A DNA stretch of 64,000 nt from JACMLD01 sp039916305 (GCA_039916305.1 JBDSLR010000026.1:1-64000); one strand, 5' to 3'; shown: positions 51,900-61,881, counted from the first letter of the stretch. Program-made: numbers and translations. The notes: a model not told the origin generated them from the letters alone.

Positions 51900-52664
51900 A
51901 TGAGTAATAGCCTCCCCCACGATACCGTTGTTCCTTTTAAAGGCTCCGACCAGACCAAAAAGAGGCAGGTGGCGAGCATGTTTGACCAGATCGCTTTCCG
52001 GTATGATTTCCTGAACCGGTTTCTTAGTGGCGGCATTGATATTTACTGGCGCCGCCGGGCCATCAAAGAATTGGCAGCGCTGGAACCGAAAACAATACTG
52101 GATGTGGCCACGGGTACCGCGGATATGGCTATTATGAGCCATAAATTTTTGAAACCTGCAACAATTGTTGGCATAGATATTTCAGAAGGGATGCTGCAAT
52201 TGGGTCGTAAAAAGATAGCCAACCTGTTGTTAAATAAGCAGATAGCACTTTACCAGGGAGATAGTGAGGCAATAAACTTTGCCACGGATACGTTTGATGC
52301 AATAACGGTGGCGTTTGGCGTACGCAATTTTGAGGATCTCCGGCAGGGTTTGCGTGAAATGAAGCGGGTATTAAAGCCCGGTGGAAAGCTGGTGGTGCTG
52401 GAATTTTCGAAGCCCAAACAATCTTTAATAAAAGGATTTTATAACCTTTATATGAGGATTATAACACCCGGCATTGGTAAACTGATTTCCAAAAACCGCG
52501 AGGCTTACCAATATTTGAATGACTCTGTACAAAAATTTCCTGAGGGAGATGATTTTATAACCATAATGAATGATATAGGATACACTGCTACTTATTTTAA
52601 AAAACTCACAGGAGGAATATGTACCATTTATTGCGGTTCAAAAAACAACAGTCCGGCATTGTAG
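51900..52664 (+). CDS. ubiE: Demethylmenaquinone/ubiquinone methyltransferase
   Basis: SAM-dependent C-methyltransferase for the last step of menaquinone synthesis (MenG/UbiE). Family motifs: VASMFDQIAFRYDFLNRFLSGGID near the start, SAM motif I LDVATGTADMA (about 66-76), FGVRNFEDLRQGLREMKRVLKPGGKLVVLEFSKP and the C-terminal ISKNREAYQYLNDSV. The ATG at 51900 is preferred to the in-frame TTG at 51891, which lies within the predicted -7 box. The last 46 bases overlap porT in another frame. Bacteroidota use menaquinone, so menG is the functional name. Confidence 0.95.
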   Translation: MSNSLPHDTVVPFKGSDQTKKRQVASMFDQIAFRYDFLNRFLSGGIDIYWRRRAIKELAALEPKTILDVATGTADMAIMSHKFLKPATIVGIDISEGMLQLGRKKIANLLLNKQIALYQGDSEAINFATDTFDAITVAFGVRNFEDLRQGLREMKRVLKPGGKLVVLEFSKPKQSLIKGFYNLYMRIITPGIGKLISKNREAYQYLNDSVQKFPEGDDFITIMNDIGYTATYFKKLTGGICTIYCGSKNNSPAL

Positions 52665-53359
52665 CAGTGCTTCTTTTACTGGCTTCTTCTTTTTCTTCTT
52701 TTGCCCAGCTGAGGGACGGCGTTAACCTGCCGGATACTGATGAAAAGGCCTATCACATAGGCATTGTGGTGATGGGCGTGAGCAGCCGGTTCCAGATTAG
52801 TCACCACCCGCAGTTTTTACAAAGCGATACCGTGCTTTCTGTATACCCTGAAAATACCGGCGGCATAGGCATTGGCGGCATGCACACTTTCAGGCTGGGC
52901 AGCCACTGGGATGCAAGAATTGTGTTCCCGCAATTGCTATTTGCCAATAAAGTAATGACGTACGAGCTGAAATATCCTGAAAACGGGGAGACCGCTGTTA
53001 CCAAAAAATCTATTGAATCCATACTGCTGGGCGTGCCCATCCAGGTTAAATACAAAAGCGACCGCATCAATAACTTTCGGGTATACATGATGGGCGGCGT
53101 TAAATTTGAAACTGATCTTTCTTCAAAAGCGAGGGCCAAAAATGCAGACGACCTGGTAAAACTGAAGAGCTCAGATTTTGGCATTGAAGCCGGTATTGGT
53201 TTTAATTTCTATATGCGCTATTTCATTCTTTCCCCGGAAATAAAAATCAGCAATGGCATCAGCAATGTACATAGCCGTGATGCATCACTCAAATTCTCTA
53301 ATGTAATAGACAAAGTACAATCCCGCCAGATTGTTTTCTCTTTAATATTTGAAGGCTAA
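52619..53359 (+). CDS. porT: Type IX secretion/gliding protein PorT (SprT)
   Basis: Outer-membrane barrel protein needed for type IX secretion. A signal peptide (about 1-29, ending FSSFAQ) is followed by an eight-stranded barrel-like sequence (GIVVMGVSSRFQISHHPQFL, MHTFRLGSHWDARIVFPQLL) ending in aromatic ...IVFSLIFEG. The ubiE-porT order is conserved in Bacteroidota, which supports the name. It overlaps ubiE by 46 bases and has a rare good ribosome site (GGAGG at 52611-52615, 3 bases before the ATG), so it may be translated by reinitiation and independently. Length 246 is normal. Confidence 0.88.
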   Translation: MYHLLRFKKQQSGIVAVLLLLASSFSSFAQLRDGVNLPDTDEKAYHIGIVVMGVSSRFQISHHPQFLQSDTVLSVYPENTGGIGIGGMHTFRLGSHWDARIVFPQLLFANKVMTYELKYPENGETAVTKKSIESILLGVPIQVKYKSDRINNFRVYMMGGVKFETDLSSKARAKNADDLVKLKSSDFGIEAGIGFNFYMRYFILSPEIKISNGISNVHSRDASLKFSNVIDKVQSRQIVFSLIFEG

Positions 53360-53435
53360 TATTTCCTGGATATTCATTGGTATTAATGAAGCCTTATGGC
53401 CTTAGGAATATTTTTTGGGCAGTATTACTAGTGGC

Positions 53436-55709
53436 TTATTTTTTCTTCCTGCCCGCTGGTTTAACAGTTTCTGCTTTCTCCGGCTCCTGCAGCAATTCCT
53501 TTAAAAAATTATTCACTTTAGTAAACAGGTTAATCCGCGCAATATTGGACGTACCATTACTGCTGATAGTATGCGTAAAATCGGGGAAGAAATATTGATC
53601 AAACTGCTTATTGGCATTTATCAGTTCCCTGCTCAGCTCCATTGAATTCTGAATCTGTACATTATCATCTGCACTACCATGTACCAGCAGTAAACCACCC
53701 TTATAACTATTTACAAAATTAACCGGCGAGGCGGCCTTATAACCATCGGGATTTTCGGCTGGCAACTGCAGCAACCGCTCTGCATACACATTATCGTAAA
53801 ACCGCCAGTTAGTAACAGGCGCTATGGCCACGGCGGCTTTAAACAGGCCGGCGTATTTGGTAGCGGCCATAGCTGCCAGGTAGCCGCCGTAACTCCAGCC
53901 CATAATAGCTGTATTGGCACTATCTGCCCGGTAATTATCAACCAGGTAGTTTTTTAAAGCAATAATATCTTCCATCTCGGTATCGCCCGGCCTTTTGTAG
54001 GCAGCCTTTCTAAATGCCTGCCCGCGGCCCGGCGTACCCCTTGGATCAACACATGCCACCAGGTAGCCCTGGCTGGCAAAATACCGCATGGTAAGTCCCA
54101 TTTTATCGCTCCATTCATTCAGCGCTTCCTGTTTTGTATTGCCGCCATATACATAAATCAGCAGCGGCAATTTTTTTGCGGTGCTGTTCAATGGCTTTAT
54201 CAGCCAGCCATTAAAACTGGTGTCTTTGTAGGTAAAACTAAAATTATCTGCTGCCGGAATCTCAAACTCATCCAGGTGCTGCTGCAACAATTTGTTTTGT
54301 ATAAGCTTTTCGTGAAGGGGTTTGCCGGAGCTGTTGTACATCTGGTAGCGGGCGGGCTGGTTAAGTGAAGAATAACCATCAAAGAAATATTTAAAATTAT
54401 CGGTCAGCTGCACTGCATGCACGCCATTATTAGCCGATAGCTGTCGAACGTTTTTTCCATCCAGGCTGCATTTGTACAGGTGCGCTTCGCGTACAGATGA
54501 TTCATTTGCCATAAAATAGATTTCGCCACTTTGTTCATCAATGCCTTCTATACTCAGCACTTCCCAATTACCACCGGTTAATTGTTTACGCTGATAATTG
54601 TTCATCGTTACTTCGTATAAATGCGCATAGCCATCCTGCTCGCTCAACCATACAACGGAATTTTTAGTTTGCAGAAAGAACAGGTTATTTGAATAGACCT
54701 TTACATAGGTTTTGCTCTCTTCCATAAATGCCGGCTGTGCATTTCCGTTACGGACATTCACTTTCAATACCTCCAGCCTGGTCTGCGGGCGGCTTAATTT
54801 TTGCACCCACAGTGCATTGCCGTCTGTTTGCCATTGTAAGCCCACAATGTATTGGTTGGGGTTTACACCCAGATCGGCCTTTGTTAATACCTTGCTGCGC
54901 AGGTTATAAATAAATGCCTGTACTTCCGGTATGGCCTCACCCGCCTTGGGGTAGCGCTGGTTGGATATTTCCGGGTATGTTCTGCCATCATATACCGTAA
55001 TGGGATATTGTTGCACCACCGTTTCATTAAAACGAAGAAAGGCAATGCTCTCGCCGTCAGGGCTCCATTTATAGGCCTGGGTCATTCCAAAACCTTTTTC
55101 ATACAGCGCATCGGCCATGCCGTACAAAAATTTGCCGGGTGCACCATCAGCAGTAAGCGCTGTTACCTGGTCGGTACCAAGATCCCTCACATACAAATTG
55201 CCTTCTCTTACAAAAGCCAGGCGTTTACTGTCAGGAGAAAAACTGGCATAACTCTGTTTGCCATCCACCGAAACCGGCTTCAGTGTTCGTTTGCTTCTGT
55301 CCCATATAAAATTGAACTCGCGTGTAGAATTATAGAACAGGGGTTCAATCTGTGTTTTAATCAGCAGCTTGGCATCATCAGGAGAAAAAGCAAAATCTTC
55401 AAAAAAAGTAAAGGTAATAGGCAATGAATCCAGGCCGGTTTTAACCTGGTTGCTGAAAATGGTATCTACCAGGCGGCCCGTTTCAAAATCGAGCGTAATA
55501 ATAATTTCACTATTGGTGGCTTTATTGGCAAAAATATAAGCAATGGAATCGCCGGTATGTGTAAGGTGCACGCGAAGCTTTTGCTCTTCCAGGTAATTGC
55601 CGCCCCAGATGGCCTCCAGCGTTAGCTTCTTTTTTTCAACAGGTTTATTATTTTGTCCATTGGCAAAAACAGCTGCAAACAATAGTGTAAGTGCAATCAA
55701 TCTTTTCAT
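53436..55709 (-). CDS. Dipeptidyl peptidase IV (S9 family)
   Basis: Exported serine peptidase that removes N-terminal dipeptides, usually X-Pro or X-Ala. Signal peptide MKRLIALTLLFAAVFANGQ. An eight-bladed beta-propeller domain covers about 30-490, with repeats such as SPDGESIAFLRFNE. The alpha/beta-hydrolase domain carries the triad S606 in GWSYGGY, D681 in HGSADDNV and H713 in FTHTI. The length (757) is near the family norm. The tail ends in KKK. It is convergent with porT and acts in the periplasm or at the cell surface. It may pair with the M1 peptidase further on in peptide use. Confidence 0.94.
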   Translation of the reverse strand: MKRLIALTLLFAAVFANGQNNKPVEKKKLTLEAIWGGNYLEEQKLRVHLTHTGDSIAYIFANKATNSEIIITLDFETGRLVDTIFSNQVKTGLDSLPITFTFFEDFAFSPDDAKLLIKTQIEPLFYNSTREFNFIWDRSKRTLKPVSVDGKQSYASFSPDSKRLAFVREGNLYVRDLGTDQVTALTADGAPGKFLYGMADALYEKGFGMTQAYKWSPDGESIAFLRFNETVVQQYPITVYDGRTYPEISNQRYPKAGEAIPEVQAFIYNLRSKVLTKADLGVNPNQYIVGLQWQTDGNALWVQKLSRPQTRLEVLKVNVRNGNAQPAFMEESKTYVKVYSNNLFFLQTKNSVVWLSEQDGYAHLYEVTMNNYQRKQLTGGNWEVLSIEGIDEQSGEIYFMANESSVREAHLYKCSLDGKNVRQLSANNGVHAVQLTDNFKYFFDGYSSLNQPARYQMYNSSGKPLHEKLIQNKLLQQHLDEFEIPAADNFSFTYKDTSFNGWLIKPLNSTAKKLPLLIYVYGGNTKQEALNEWSDKMGLTMRYFASQGYLVACVDPRGTPGRGQAFRKAAYKRPGDTEMEDIIALKNYLVDNYRADSANTAIMGWSYGGYLAAMAATKYAGLFKAAVAIAPVTNWRFYDNVYAERLLQLPAENPDGYKAASPVNFVNSYKGGLLLVHGSADDNVQIQNSMELSRELINANKQFDQYFFPDFTHTISSNGTSNIARINLFTKVNNFLKELLQEPEKAETVKPAGRKKK

Positions 55710-55866
55710 AACAATGCTTCAATAATTTTACTGCCTCTTTACCCGCTGTTACCTACCCCTTTACTAAAAAAAGTACACTATTGGGTAATATGTGCTGCGC
55801 GTAGCTTTTGGTGGTTACCAATTACCTGTACCGTTAATTGGCGGTAGCAACTACGCCGTATACAGC

Positions 55867-57543
55867 TTAATAATCATATTCCCTTCTAAACATATTTAAA
55901 CGCAGCCCAATGCTAAATAAGGTTGATTTCCGTGACAATTGTGCCGCAACAGGTACACTCAGTTTACGGTACATTACAGACCCGTCTATAAATAAATTTT
56001 GCAGCAATTCATACCCAATCCACAAAGACGCATTGGCACCGGTGCTTCTTACCCCGCCGCCCGTTGAATATCCATAATTAGCAGCGCGGTTGCCATTCAA
56101 TATAAAAATATTGCTGCCGTAATCACTGCCGGCTGTATCAAGTCCCTGCCTAAAAACTATCAGCTTTGCCTGTATATTCCATTTGGGCGCTGGCTGGTAA
56201 CGGATAATACCAATAGCCTCCGTAAAATTAGCGCCCAGCGGATGTGCCAGCGGCTGGTTGTAGTGACTGTAATTGGCCACTGAATCATAATGAGAATAAG
56301 TGAACGGACGCACCCAGTTGATCTCGCCCTGCAAATCAAAATTCTTTATTTTAAAGGCGTCAATATATTTAAAGCCCGCCTGGATGCCTTGTTTGTTGCC
56401 CCACCAACCCCTGCCTGATTTTACTTCATTCAACACAAATTCATCCAGCATTAACTGGCCGTATAACTGTACCGTATGGGCGATATTGGCCTTAAAGTTG
56501 AACCCTACATTGGCATTATCCGGGCTGCCGTTTTGCTGTTCTGCAGAGCGAAGAAAGATGATTGGGTTAAGGTAACCGAATTCATAGTGGTTAGCCCGTC
56601 CAAAAACAACTGACTCAAACAGGCCGATATTCAGCCATTTGGTAACCTGCAGGCTCAAATGGTGCATACTGGCATATTTCTTTGGCAGTAATTTATCGCC
56701 AATACTTTTGCCATTGGACAACTCCATAAAGATGTTCTGGTAATTTATTTTCCAGATCCGGGTATTCAGTTTCAGGAAAAGGTAGCTATTGGCAAAATCG
56801 CTTAAAAATAAACTCCTGTAACCATCGCCAATAAAATTACGGTCATACCCAAACTGTATATTGATGTATTTGGTAGCATTGAAATGAATAGATCCGCGGG
56901 CATCAAAATAATCATAGCCGGTTGTTTTAAACGGCTTATAAAAACCAGCGCCAGGCACGGCATCAAACTTCTGTTCCCATTGCTGCACAAATGCAGACGG
57001 ACGTTCCTGGTTATCGGTAGCATATAAACTAAACCCTATTTTTTTGGCAATCAGGCCGCGGAAGCTGACGCCTTTGCTGTTGAGGTACACATGCCTGCTG
57101 CTGCCATTGCCGCTTTCTGCGCCCTGTATTTGTTGAATTACGGGATTGATGGCCAGGAAAAAATCTTTTTGATTGACCTGGAAAAGATCGCCCTTTGTTT
57201 TATAAAATGCACCCAGCAATGGTTTTTTGCTTTGGAAAGGGCTCAAATCCCCGCTTACCCATTCGCTGCTGTTCATGAGGGCATCATGCATATTAGAAAG
57301 GTCTGTAGCAGTAAACAGTGCCGAATCCCTGCCATAATATTGCTCAATCCCCGCCACCATGGTTTTTCGTAAATAAGGTTTGGTGGTGGAAAAACCAAGG
57401 GCCGAATCATTCATCAGCTTAATGTCCATCCTGTTTAAAAGCCAGCTTTCTTTGGCGCCCTGCGGGAGGTTAACAGATTGGGCCATTGACAATGCGGGAA
57501 TAATAAAAATAAGCCAGCTTAGCGCGGTTTTTTTAAATTGCAT
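55867..57543 (-). CDS. Outer membrane barrel protein, RemB/Wzi-like
   Basis: A 558-residue exported protein with signal peptide (MQFKKTALSWLIFIIPALSMAQ). The mature N-terminal part is helical and polar; from about residue 130 the sequence is a barrel-like pattern of aromatic beta strands with blocks such as INIQFGYDRNFIGDGYRSLFLSDFAN and VVFGRANHYEFGYLNPIIFLRS. These resemble gliding motility protein RemB and the Wzi capsule-assembly barrels of Bacteroidota. It ends in LRLNMFRREYDY. Function by resemblance only: surface polysaccharide or motility. Divergent from the dihydroorotase gene. Confidence 0.5.
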   Translation of the reverse strand: MQFKKTALSWLIFIIPALSMAQSVNLPQGAKESWLLNRMDIKLMNDSALGFSTTKPYLRKTMVAGIEQYYGRDSALFTATDLSNMHDALMNSSEWVSGDLSPFQSKKPLLGAFYKTKGDLFQVNQKDFFLAINPVIQQIQGAESGNGSSRHVYLNSKGVSFRGLIAKKIGFSLYATDNQERPSAFVQQWEQKFDAVPGAGFYKPFKTTGYDYFDARGSIHFNATKYINIQFGYDRNFIGDGYRSLFLSDFANSYLFLKLNTRIWKINYQNIFMELSNGKSIGDKLLPKKYASMHHLSLQVTKWLNIGLFESVVFGRANHYEFGYLNPIIFLRSAEQQNGSPDNANVGFNFKANIAHTVQLYGQLMLDEFVLNEVKSGRGWWGNKQGIQAGFKYIDAFKIKNFDLQGEINWVRPFTYSHYDSVANYSHYNQPLAHPLGANFTEAIGIIRYQPAPKWNIQAKLIVFRQGLDTAGSDYGSNIFILNGNRAANYGYSTGGGVRSTGANASLWIGYELLQNLFIDGSVMYRKLSVPVAAQLSRKSTLFSIGLRLNMFRREYDY

Positions 57544-57583
57544 GCAATAGTTGTTTTAAGAGAATAAAGCCCTACACTTTTAT

Positions 57584-59002
57584 ATGACAAAAAATTACCT
57601 GATTAAGAACATATTGGTTGTAAACGAAGGTAAGATAATGAGCCGGGATGTATTAATCAAAAACGGCCGTATTGAGCAGATAGCAGCGCAGGTAGACAAC
57701 CGCTTCGCAGCAATTGAAATAAACGGCGAAGGCAAATATCTTTTACCCGGCGCCATAGATGACCAGGTACATTTCAGAGAGCCCGGCTTAACCCACAAAG
57801 CCAATATTTATACGGAGTCAAAAGCCGCTGTAGCCGGGGGTGTAACGTCTTTTATGGAAATGCCCAACACGGTGCCGCCGGTTTTTACACAAGCGCTTTT
57901 AGAACAAAAATATGAGATAGCCCGCAACAACTCGCTGGCCAATTATTCATTTTTCATGGGCACCAGCAATGAAAACACGGATGAAGCATTGCGAACAAAT
58001 GAAAATAAAAATAATATATGCGGCATTAAAGTTTTCATGGGTTCTTCCACCGGCGGGTTGCTGGTGGACAGTCCGCTGGCACTTGACAAGCTTTTTTCTG
58101 AAAGTGAAGTATTGATTGCCACGCACTGCGAAAATGAAAAGATCATCAAAGCAAATTTTGAGCGGGTAAAAAAAGAAAAAGGCATTTTAACGGCAGCCGA
58201 CCATCCGCTGATACGCGATGAAGAAAACTGTTTCGAGAGTTCGTTTTACGCCATTCAATATGCAAAAAAACACAATACCCGCCTGCATATCTTACACATC
58301 AGCACTGAACGGGAGCTGCAGCTTTTTACCAACATGATACCGCTGAAAGATAAACGTATTACAGCCGAAGTATGTGTACACCACCTGCATTTTACGGCGG
58401 ATGATTACGCTGCCAAAGGCAATTTAATAAAATGCAACCCGGCTATTAAAGCAGCCTTTAACCGTGAGGCCTTGTGGAAGGCACTGCTGGACGACCGGCT
58501 GGACGTAATAGCCACCGATCATGCGCCACATACCTGGGAAGAGAAACATTTTGCCCCAGCCCTGGCCCAATCATCCGGCCTTTGGACCCCTTCGCCAAAT
58601 ACGGAGAAGGAAGGCGGAAGCAGTGCTTATGAAAAAGCACATGCCGGCCTGCCGCTGGTGCAGCATTCGCTGTTGCTGATGCTCTATTACGTGCAACAGG
58701 GAAAAATCACGATTGAGAAAGTAGTGGAGAAAATGAGCCACGCCGTAGCCGATTGTTTCCAGGTGGCCGAACGGGGATATATACGCGAAGGTTATTATGC
58801 TGACCTGGTAATAGCAGATGTGCACCAGTCTACCACCGTAACCAAAGAAAACATTCTGTATAAATGCGGCTGGAGCCCATTGGAAGGATTTGTTTTTCCG
58901 GCAGCCATCACCCATACGTTTGTGAATGGAACCCTTGTTTATGGAAATGCAGTATGGGATGAATCTAAGAAGGGTGAGCGGCTGACTTTTGACCGGAACT
59001 AA
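57584..59002 (+). CDS. Dihydroorotase, Bacteroidota-type amidohydrolase
   Basis: Pyrimidine synthesis enzyme that cyclises carbamoyl aspartate to dihydroorotate. The amidohydrolase metal sites are visible as ATHCENE (H), LHILHIS (H) and ATDHAPHT (catalytic D). The likely carboxylated lysine is in GIKVFMGSSTGG (near 148-159). The HxH motif reads DDQVHFREPG (59-68): the first metal histidine is Gln61, as I recall for the Bacteroidota branch. Length 472 is near that of hydantoinase-like dihydroorotases. No other pyrimidine gene is adjacent. Confidence 0.88.
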   Translation: MTKNYLIKNILVVNEGKIMSRDVLIKNGRIEQIAAQVDNRFAAIEINGEGKYLLPGAIDDQVHFREPGLTHKANIYTESKAAVAGGVTSFMEMPNTVPPVFTQALLEQKYEIARNNSLANYSFFMGTSNENTDEALRTNENKNNICGIKVFMGSSTGGLLVDSPLALDKLFSESEVLIATHCENEKIIKANFERVKKEKGILTAADHPLIRDEENCFESSFYAIQYAKKHNTRLHILHISTERELQLFTNMIPLKDKRITAEVCVHHLHFTADDYAAKGNLIKCNPAIKAAFNREALWKALLDDRLDVIATDHAPHTWEEKHFAPALAQSSGLWTPSPNTEKEGGSSAYEKAHAGLPLVQHSLLLMLYYVQQGKITIEKVVEKMSHAVADCFQVAERGYIREGYYADLVIADVHQSTTVTKENILYKCGWSPLEGFVFPAAITHTFVNGTLVYGNAVWDESKKGERLTFDRN

Positions 59003-59157
59003 AACAGTTGTCAGCTGTAAGCTTTCCGCTATTGGTTCAATAGAGGATTGAATTGGCAATTTTTTAGCAGTCACCCATAGTAATTAATGAGCGGTGCAGG
59101 TTACAATTGCAATAACATGCTCATCCGGTGAACCTTGAACTATAAATTATTCGGACT

Positions 59158-60474
59158 ATGCAGATAGATGATATAACTTTTAATGATCTTTCCATTTTTC
59201 ACCAGGATGAAGAATCTTCCATATTTCAAAGATTAAATTTTACCCAAACCATTGGTGGCAAAGACTGGCTAGCGCGTTTTTTCAGCGAGCCGCTGGCCGA
59301 CATAAAAAAAATAAATGAAGTACAGCAAATATTGCAATGCATAGCAGCCAATGAAACGCAATGGCCGCAAACGATTACCAATGGCACCGTAATGGTGATT
59401 GAAAAATTCTATGAATCGCCGGTAGATACCATTCCTGATTCACCTAATTTTCTAAATGCCCTCAGCTATAAAATTCTGCATTCACCAGACTATTCACTGG
59501 TACGGTATACGGTGGGGCATTTTGCCGATTTTGCGCGGGGATTTAAGGAACTGTCTGCTGTATTTGACAATGATAATACGCCACCCACCCTGCGGTTGTA
59601 TATACAGCGGGCGGCCCAGCTGATTAACCATGAAGCTATCTCCACACTGGCCGCTACTAAAAAAGGGGATGTGTTAACCCCGCTGCAAACCATTTATTTT
59701 GGTCATTATATAAGATACCGTTTTAAAAACGCTGCCATAGAACTCATTGAAATTTTCAGCAGGCTGGATGCATGGTACTCCATGGCCATGGCGGTAAAAA
59801 AATTCAACCTCTCTTTTCCACAGTTTACAGACTCCACCCGGTCAAGCCTGCATGCAAAAGGGCTTTACCATATCCTGCTGCCAACCCCCGTGGCATATGA
59901 TGTAAACCTGCTGCAGCAACAGAATTTTCTTTTCCTCACCGGCGCCAACATGGCTGGTAAAAGCACTTTTATAAAATCAGTAGGTGCAGCGGTATACCTT
60001 GCGCACCTGGGCATGGGCGTACCGGCGCAGCACATGCAGCTGAGTGTATTTGATGGCATACTGAGCAACATCAACGTGGTAGACAATATTGTAAAAGGCG
60101 AAAGTTACTTTTTCAATGAAGTGCAAAGAATTAAAAATACAATCACAAAAATCAATGACGATAAAAAATGGCTGGTGCTGATTGACGAATTGTTTAAAGG
60201 CACAAACGTACAGGATGCCATGAAATGCTCCGGCGCCGTTATTAAGGGTTTGATTAAAATCCCCAATTCATTGTTTATTCTTTCCACGCATTTATATGAA
60301 ATTGCTGAAGAGTTAACAGTATATCCCAATATACTCTTCCGTTATTTTGAAACGGAAGTAAAAGAAGATCAACTGCTCTTTAGCTACCAGCTCAAAGAAG
60401 GTATTAGTAATGACCGCATTGGTTACCTGATTCTGAAACAGGAGAAAGTAGTGGAAATGCTGGAAAATTTGTAG
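59158..60474 (+). CDS. MutS-related ATPase lacking the mismatch domain
   Basis: A 438-residue protein with a MutS-like lever/clamp helical region (about 1-240) and the MutS ATPase domain. Walker A is TGANMAGKSTF (about 261-271); the signature reads GESYFFNEVQRI, Walker B is LVLIDELFKGTN and the switch STHLYE. The mismatch-binding and connector domains of MutS are absent. Such short MutS homologues are common in Bacteroidota; their DNA target is unknown. The replacement of GxS/T residues (DELFKGTN for DEIGRGTS) suggests a different partner or substrate. Confidence 0.85.
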   Translation: MQIDDITFNDLSIFHQDEESSIFQRLNFTQTIGGKDWLARFFSEPLADIKKINEVQQILQCIAANETQWPQTITNGTVMVIEKFYESPVDTIPDSPNFLNALSYKILHSPDYSLVRYTVGHFADFARGFKELSAVFDNDNTPPTLRLYIQRAAQLINHEAISTLAATKKGDVLTPLQTIYFGHYIRYRFKNAAIELIEIFSRLDAWYSMAMAVKKFNLSFPQFTDSTRSSLHAKGLYHILLPTPVAYDVNLLQQQNFLFLTGANMAGKSTFIKSVGAAVYLAHLGMGVPAQHMQLSVFDGILSNINVVDNIVKGESYFFNEVQRIKNTITKINDDKKWLVLIDELFKGTNVQDAMKCSGAVIKGLIKIPNSLFILSTHLYEIAEELTVYPNILFRYFETEVKEDQLLFSYQLKEGISNDRIGYLILKQEKVVEMLENL

Positions 60475-60697
60475 CGGGATGCAGACATCCTGCAGTCTTA
60501 CTGCACCAATGTGTAAAAATTTCAATTCCAAATTGGTTTTTTAAAGCAATATGCCGCTATTTTCGCATTATTCTGAATACAACGCCCGTTCCTGGCCCAA
60601 TTATCCTTTTAAAGTCCCTTTCTAACGTAAATATTGCACAAGAGCCCCATATGACAAACGGGTACAAAACACATATGCAAAATCAACAGGGGTAAAA

Positions 60698-61792
60698 ATG
60701 GTTAATGCCACACATCAGCAGCGATTTTTTGGGTTGGATGCGCTAAGAGGAATTTCTGCCTTCGCGGTAGTTTTATTTCATTATACGTATGGATACGACA
60801 ATGGGTATGAAACCATTGCAGATAATAAATTTTATTTCAAATACGGTTACCTCGGGGTGAATTTATTTTTTATGATAAGTGGCTTTGTAATTGCCATGAC
60901 GCTTGAAAAAACAAAAGATTCAAAAACCTTTATTACATCCCGGCTATCCCGGCTGTATCCTGCCTACTGGGCTGCGATTATTATCACCGTATTACTGACA
61001 GCATTGATTGCTGCGCCCATTCAGCGAAACATGTACAATGCAACTGAAGTAATGGTAAATTTTACCATGTTGCAGGCTTTTTTAAAAGTTAAACATGTTT
61101 CCGGTTCCTACTGGACACTGGCAATAGAACTGACTTTCAATTTCTGGATGTGGTTTATCTTCATTACCAGGAAGACCAGGTATATGGAATGGATTTGTTT
61201 AGCCTGGTTGATTATATGTGTTGCTATAACAGCATTCCACATTCCTTTTGGCAAATACCTCACTATTATTTTTATTGTGAATTATGCACCGCTTTTTATT
61301 GGAGGCATTTTATTTTATCTTATCAAAAAAAGAGGCGGCAGTTATCTGCTGCATGCAATGGTTGTAGCCAGCATGCTGGCATCGTTATACATTGCCTATA
61401 TTTATAAACCAGTGGTGGCCTGGAAGGGCGGCTTTGATATTATTCCGTATATTTTGTCTGTGTTCTTTTATGTTATCTTCTACCTGTTTATTTACGGCAA
61501 ATGGGATTGGAAGCCTAACAAAATATTGCTTTTCATGGGCAGTATATCCTACTCTTTGTACCTCATACATGAAAATATTGGCTATGGTCTTATTTACTGG
61601 CTGAAACGGGTGTGGGATAACCAGCTGTTTTATTTATCTGTAACTGTGCTGGCAATTACCGCTTTAGCCTATCTTATGTACAGGTATGTAGAAAAACCTG
61701 CCATGATCAAGCTGCGGCAATACTTCAGTAAAAAAGAAACTAACGCAATGCCTTTGACTAATCAAAATGCTACTGCAGCAAAAATCGGATGA
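60698..61792 (+). CDS. Acyltransferase 3 family membrane protein (OafA-like)
   Basis: Multi-span membrane enzyme that O-acylates surface sugars or lipids. The family start FFGLDALRGISAFAVVLFHYTYGY holds the R and H of the conserved LRGxxAxxVxxxH motif (about 13-27). The YLGVNLFFMISGFVIAMTLE block follows, then about nine to ten more hydrophobic helices. The ending YRYVEKPAMIKLRQYF is typical. Length 364. No nearby gene shows the acceptor, though the window also encodes a polysaccharide synthase fusion. The gap before it (60475-60697) shows nothing clear. Confidence 0.92.
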   Translation: MVNATHQQRFFGLDALRGISAFAVVLFHYTYGYDNGYETIADNKFYFKYGYLGVNLFFMISGFVIAMTLEKTKDSKTFITSRLSRLYPAYWAAIIITVLLTALIAAPIQRNMYNATEVMVNFTMLQAFLKVKHVSGSYWTLAIELTFNFWMWFIFITRKTRYMEWICLAWLIICVAITAFHIPFGKYLTIIFIVNYAPLFIGGILFYLIKKRGGSYLLHAMVVASMLASLYIAYIYKPVVAWKGGFDIIPYILSVFFYVIFYLFIYGKWDWKPNKILLFMGSISYSLYLIHENIGYGLIYWLKRVWDNQLFYLSVTVLAITALAYLMYRYVEKPAMIKLRQYFSKKETNAMPLTNQNATAAKIG

Positions 61793-61881
61793 GAGATAGC
61801 TCGCATGAAATGGCTAAAAACAAAATGCAGCTGGCGTCGCTGGCGCAGATTGCGTAATTTCGGCGCCTCATTTCCACCATC

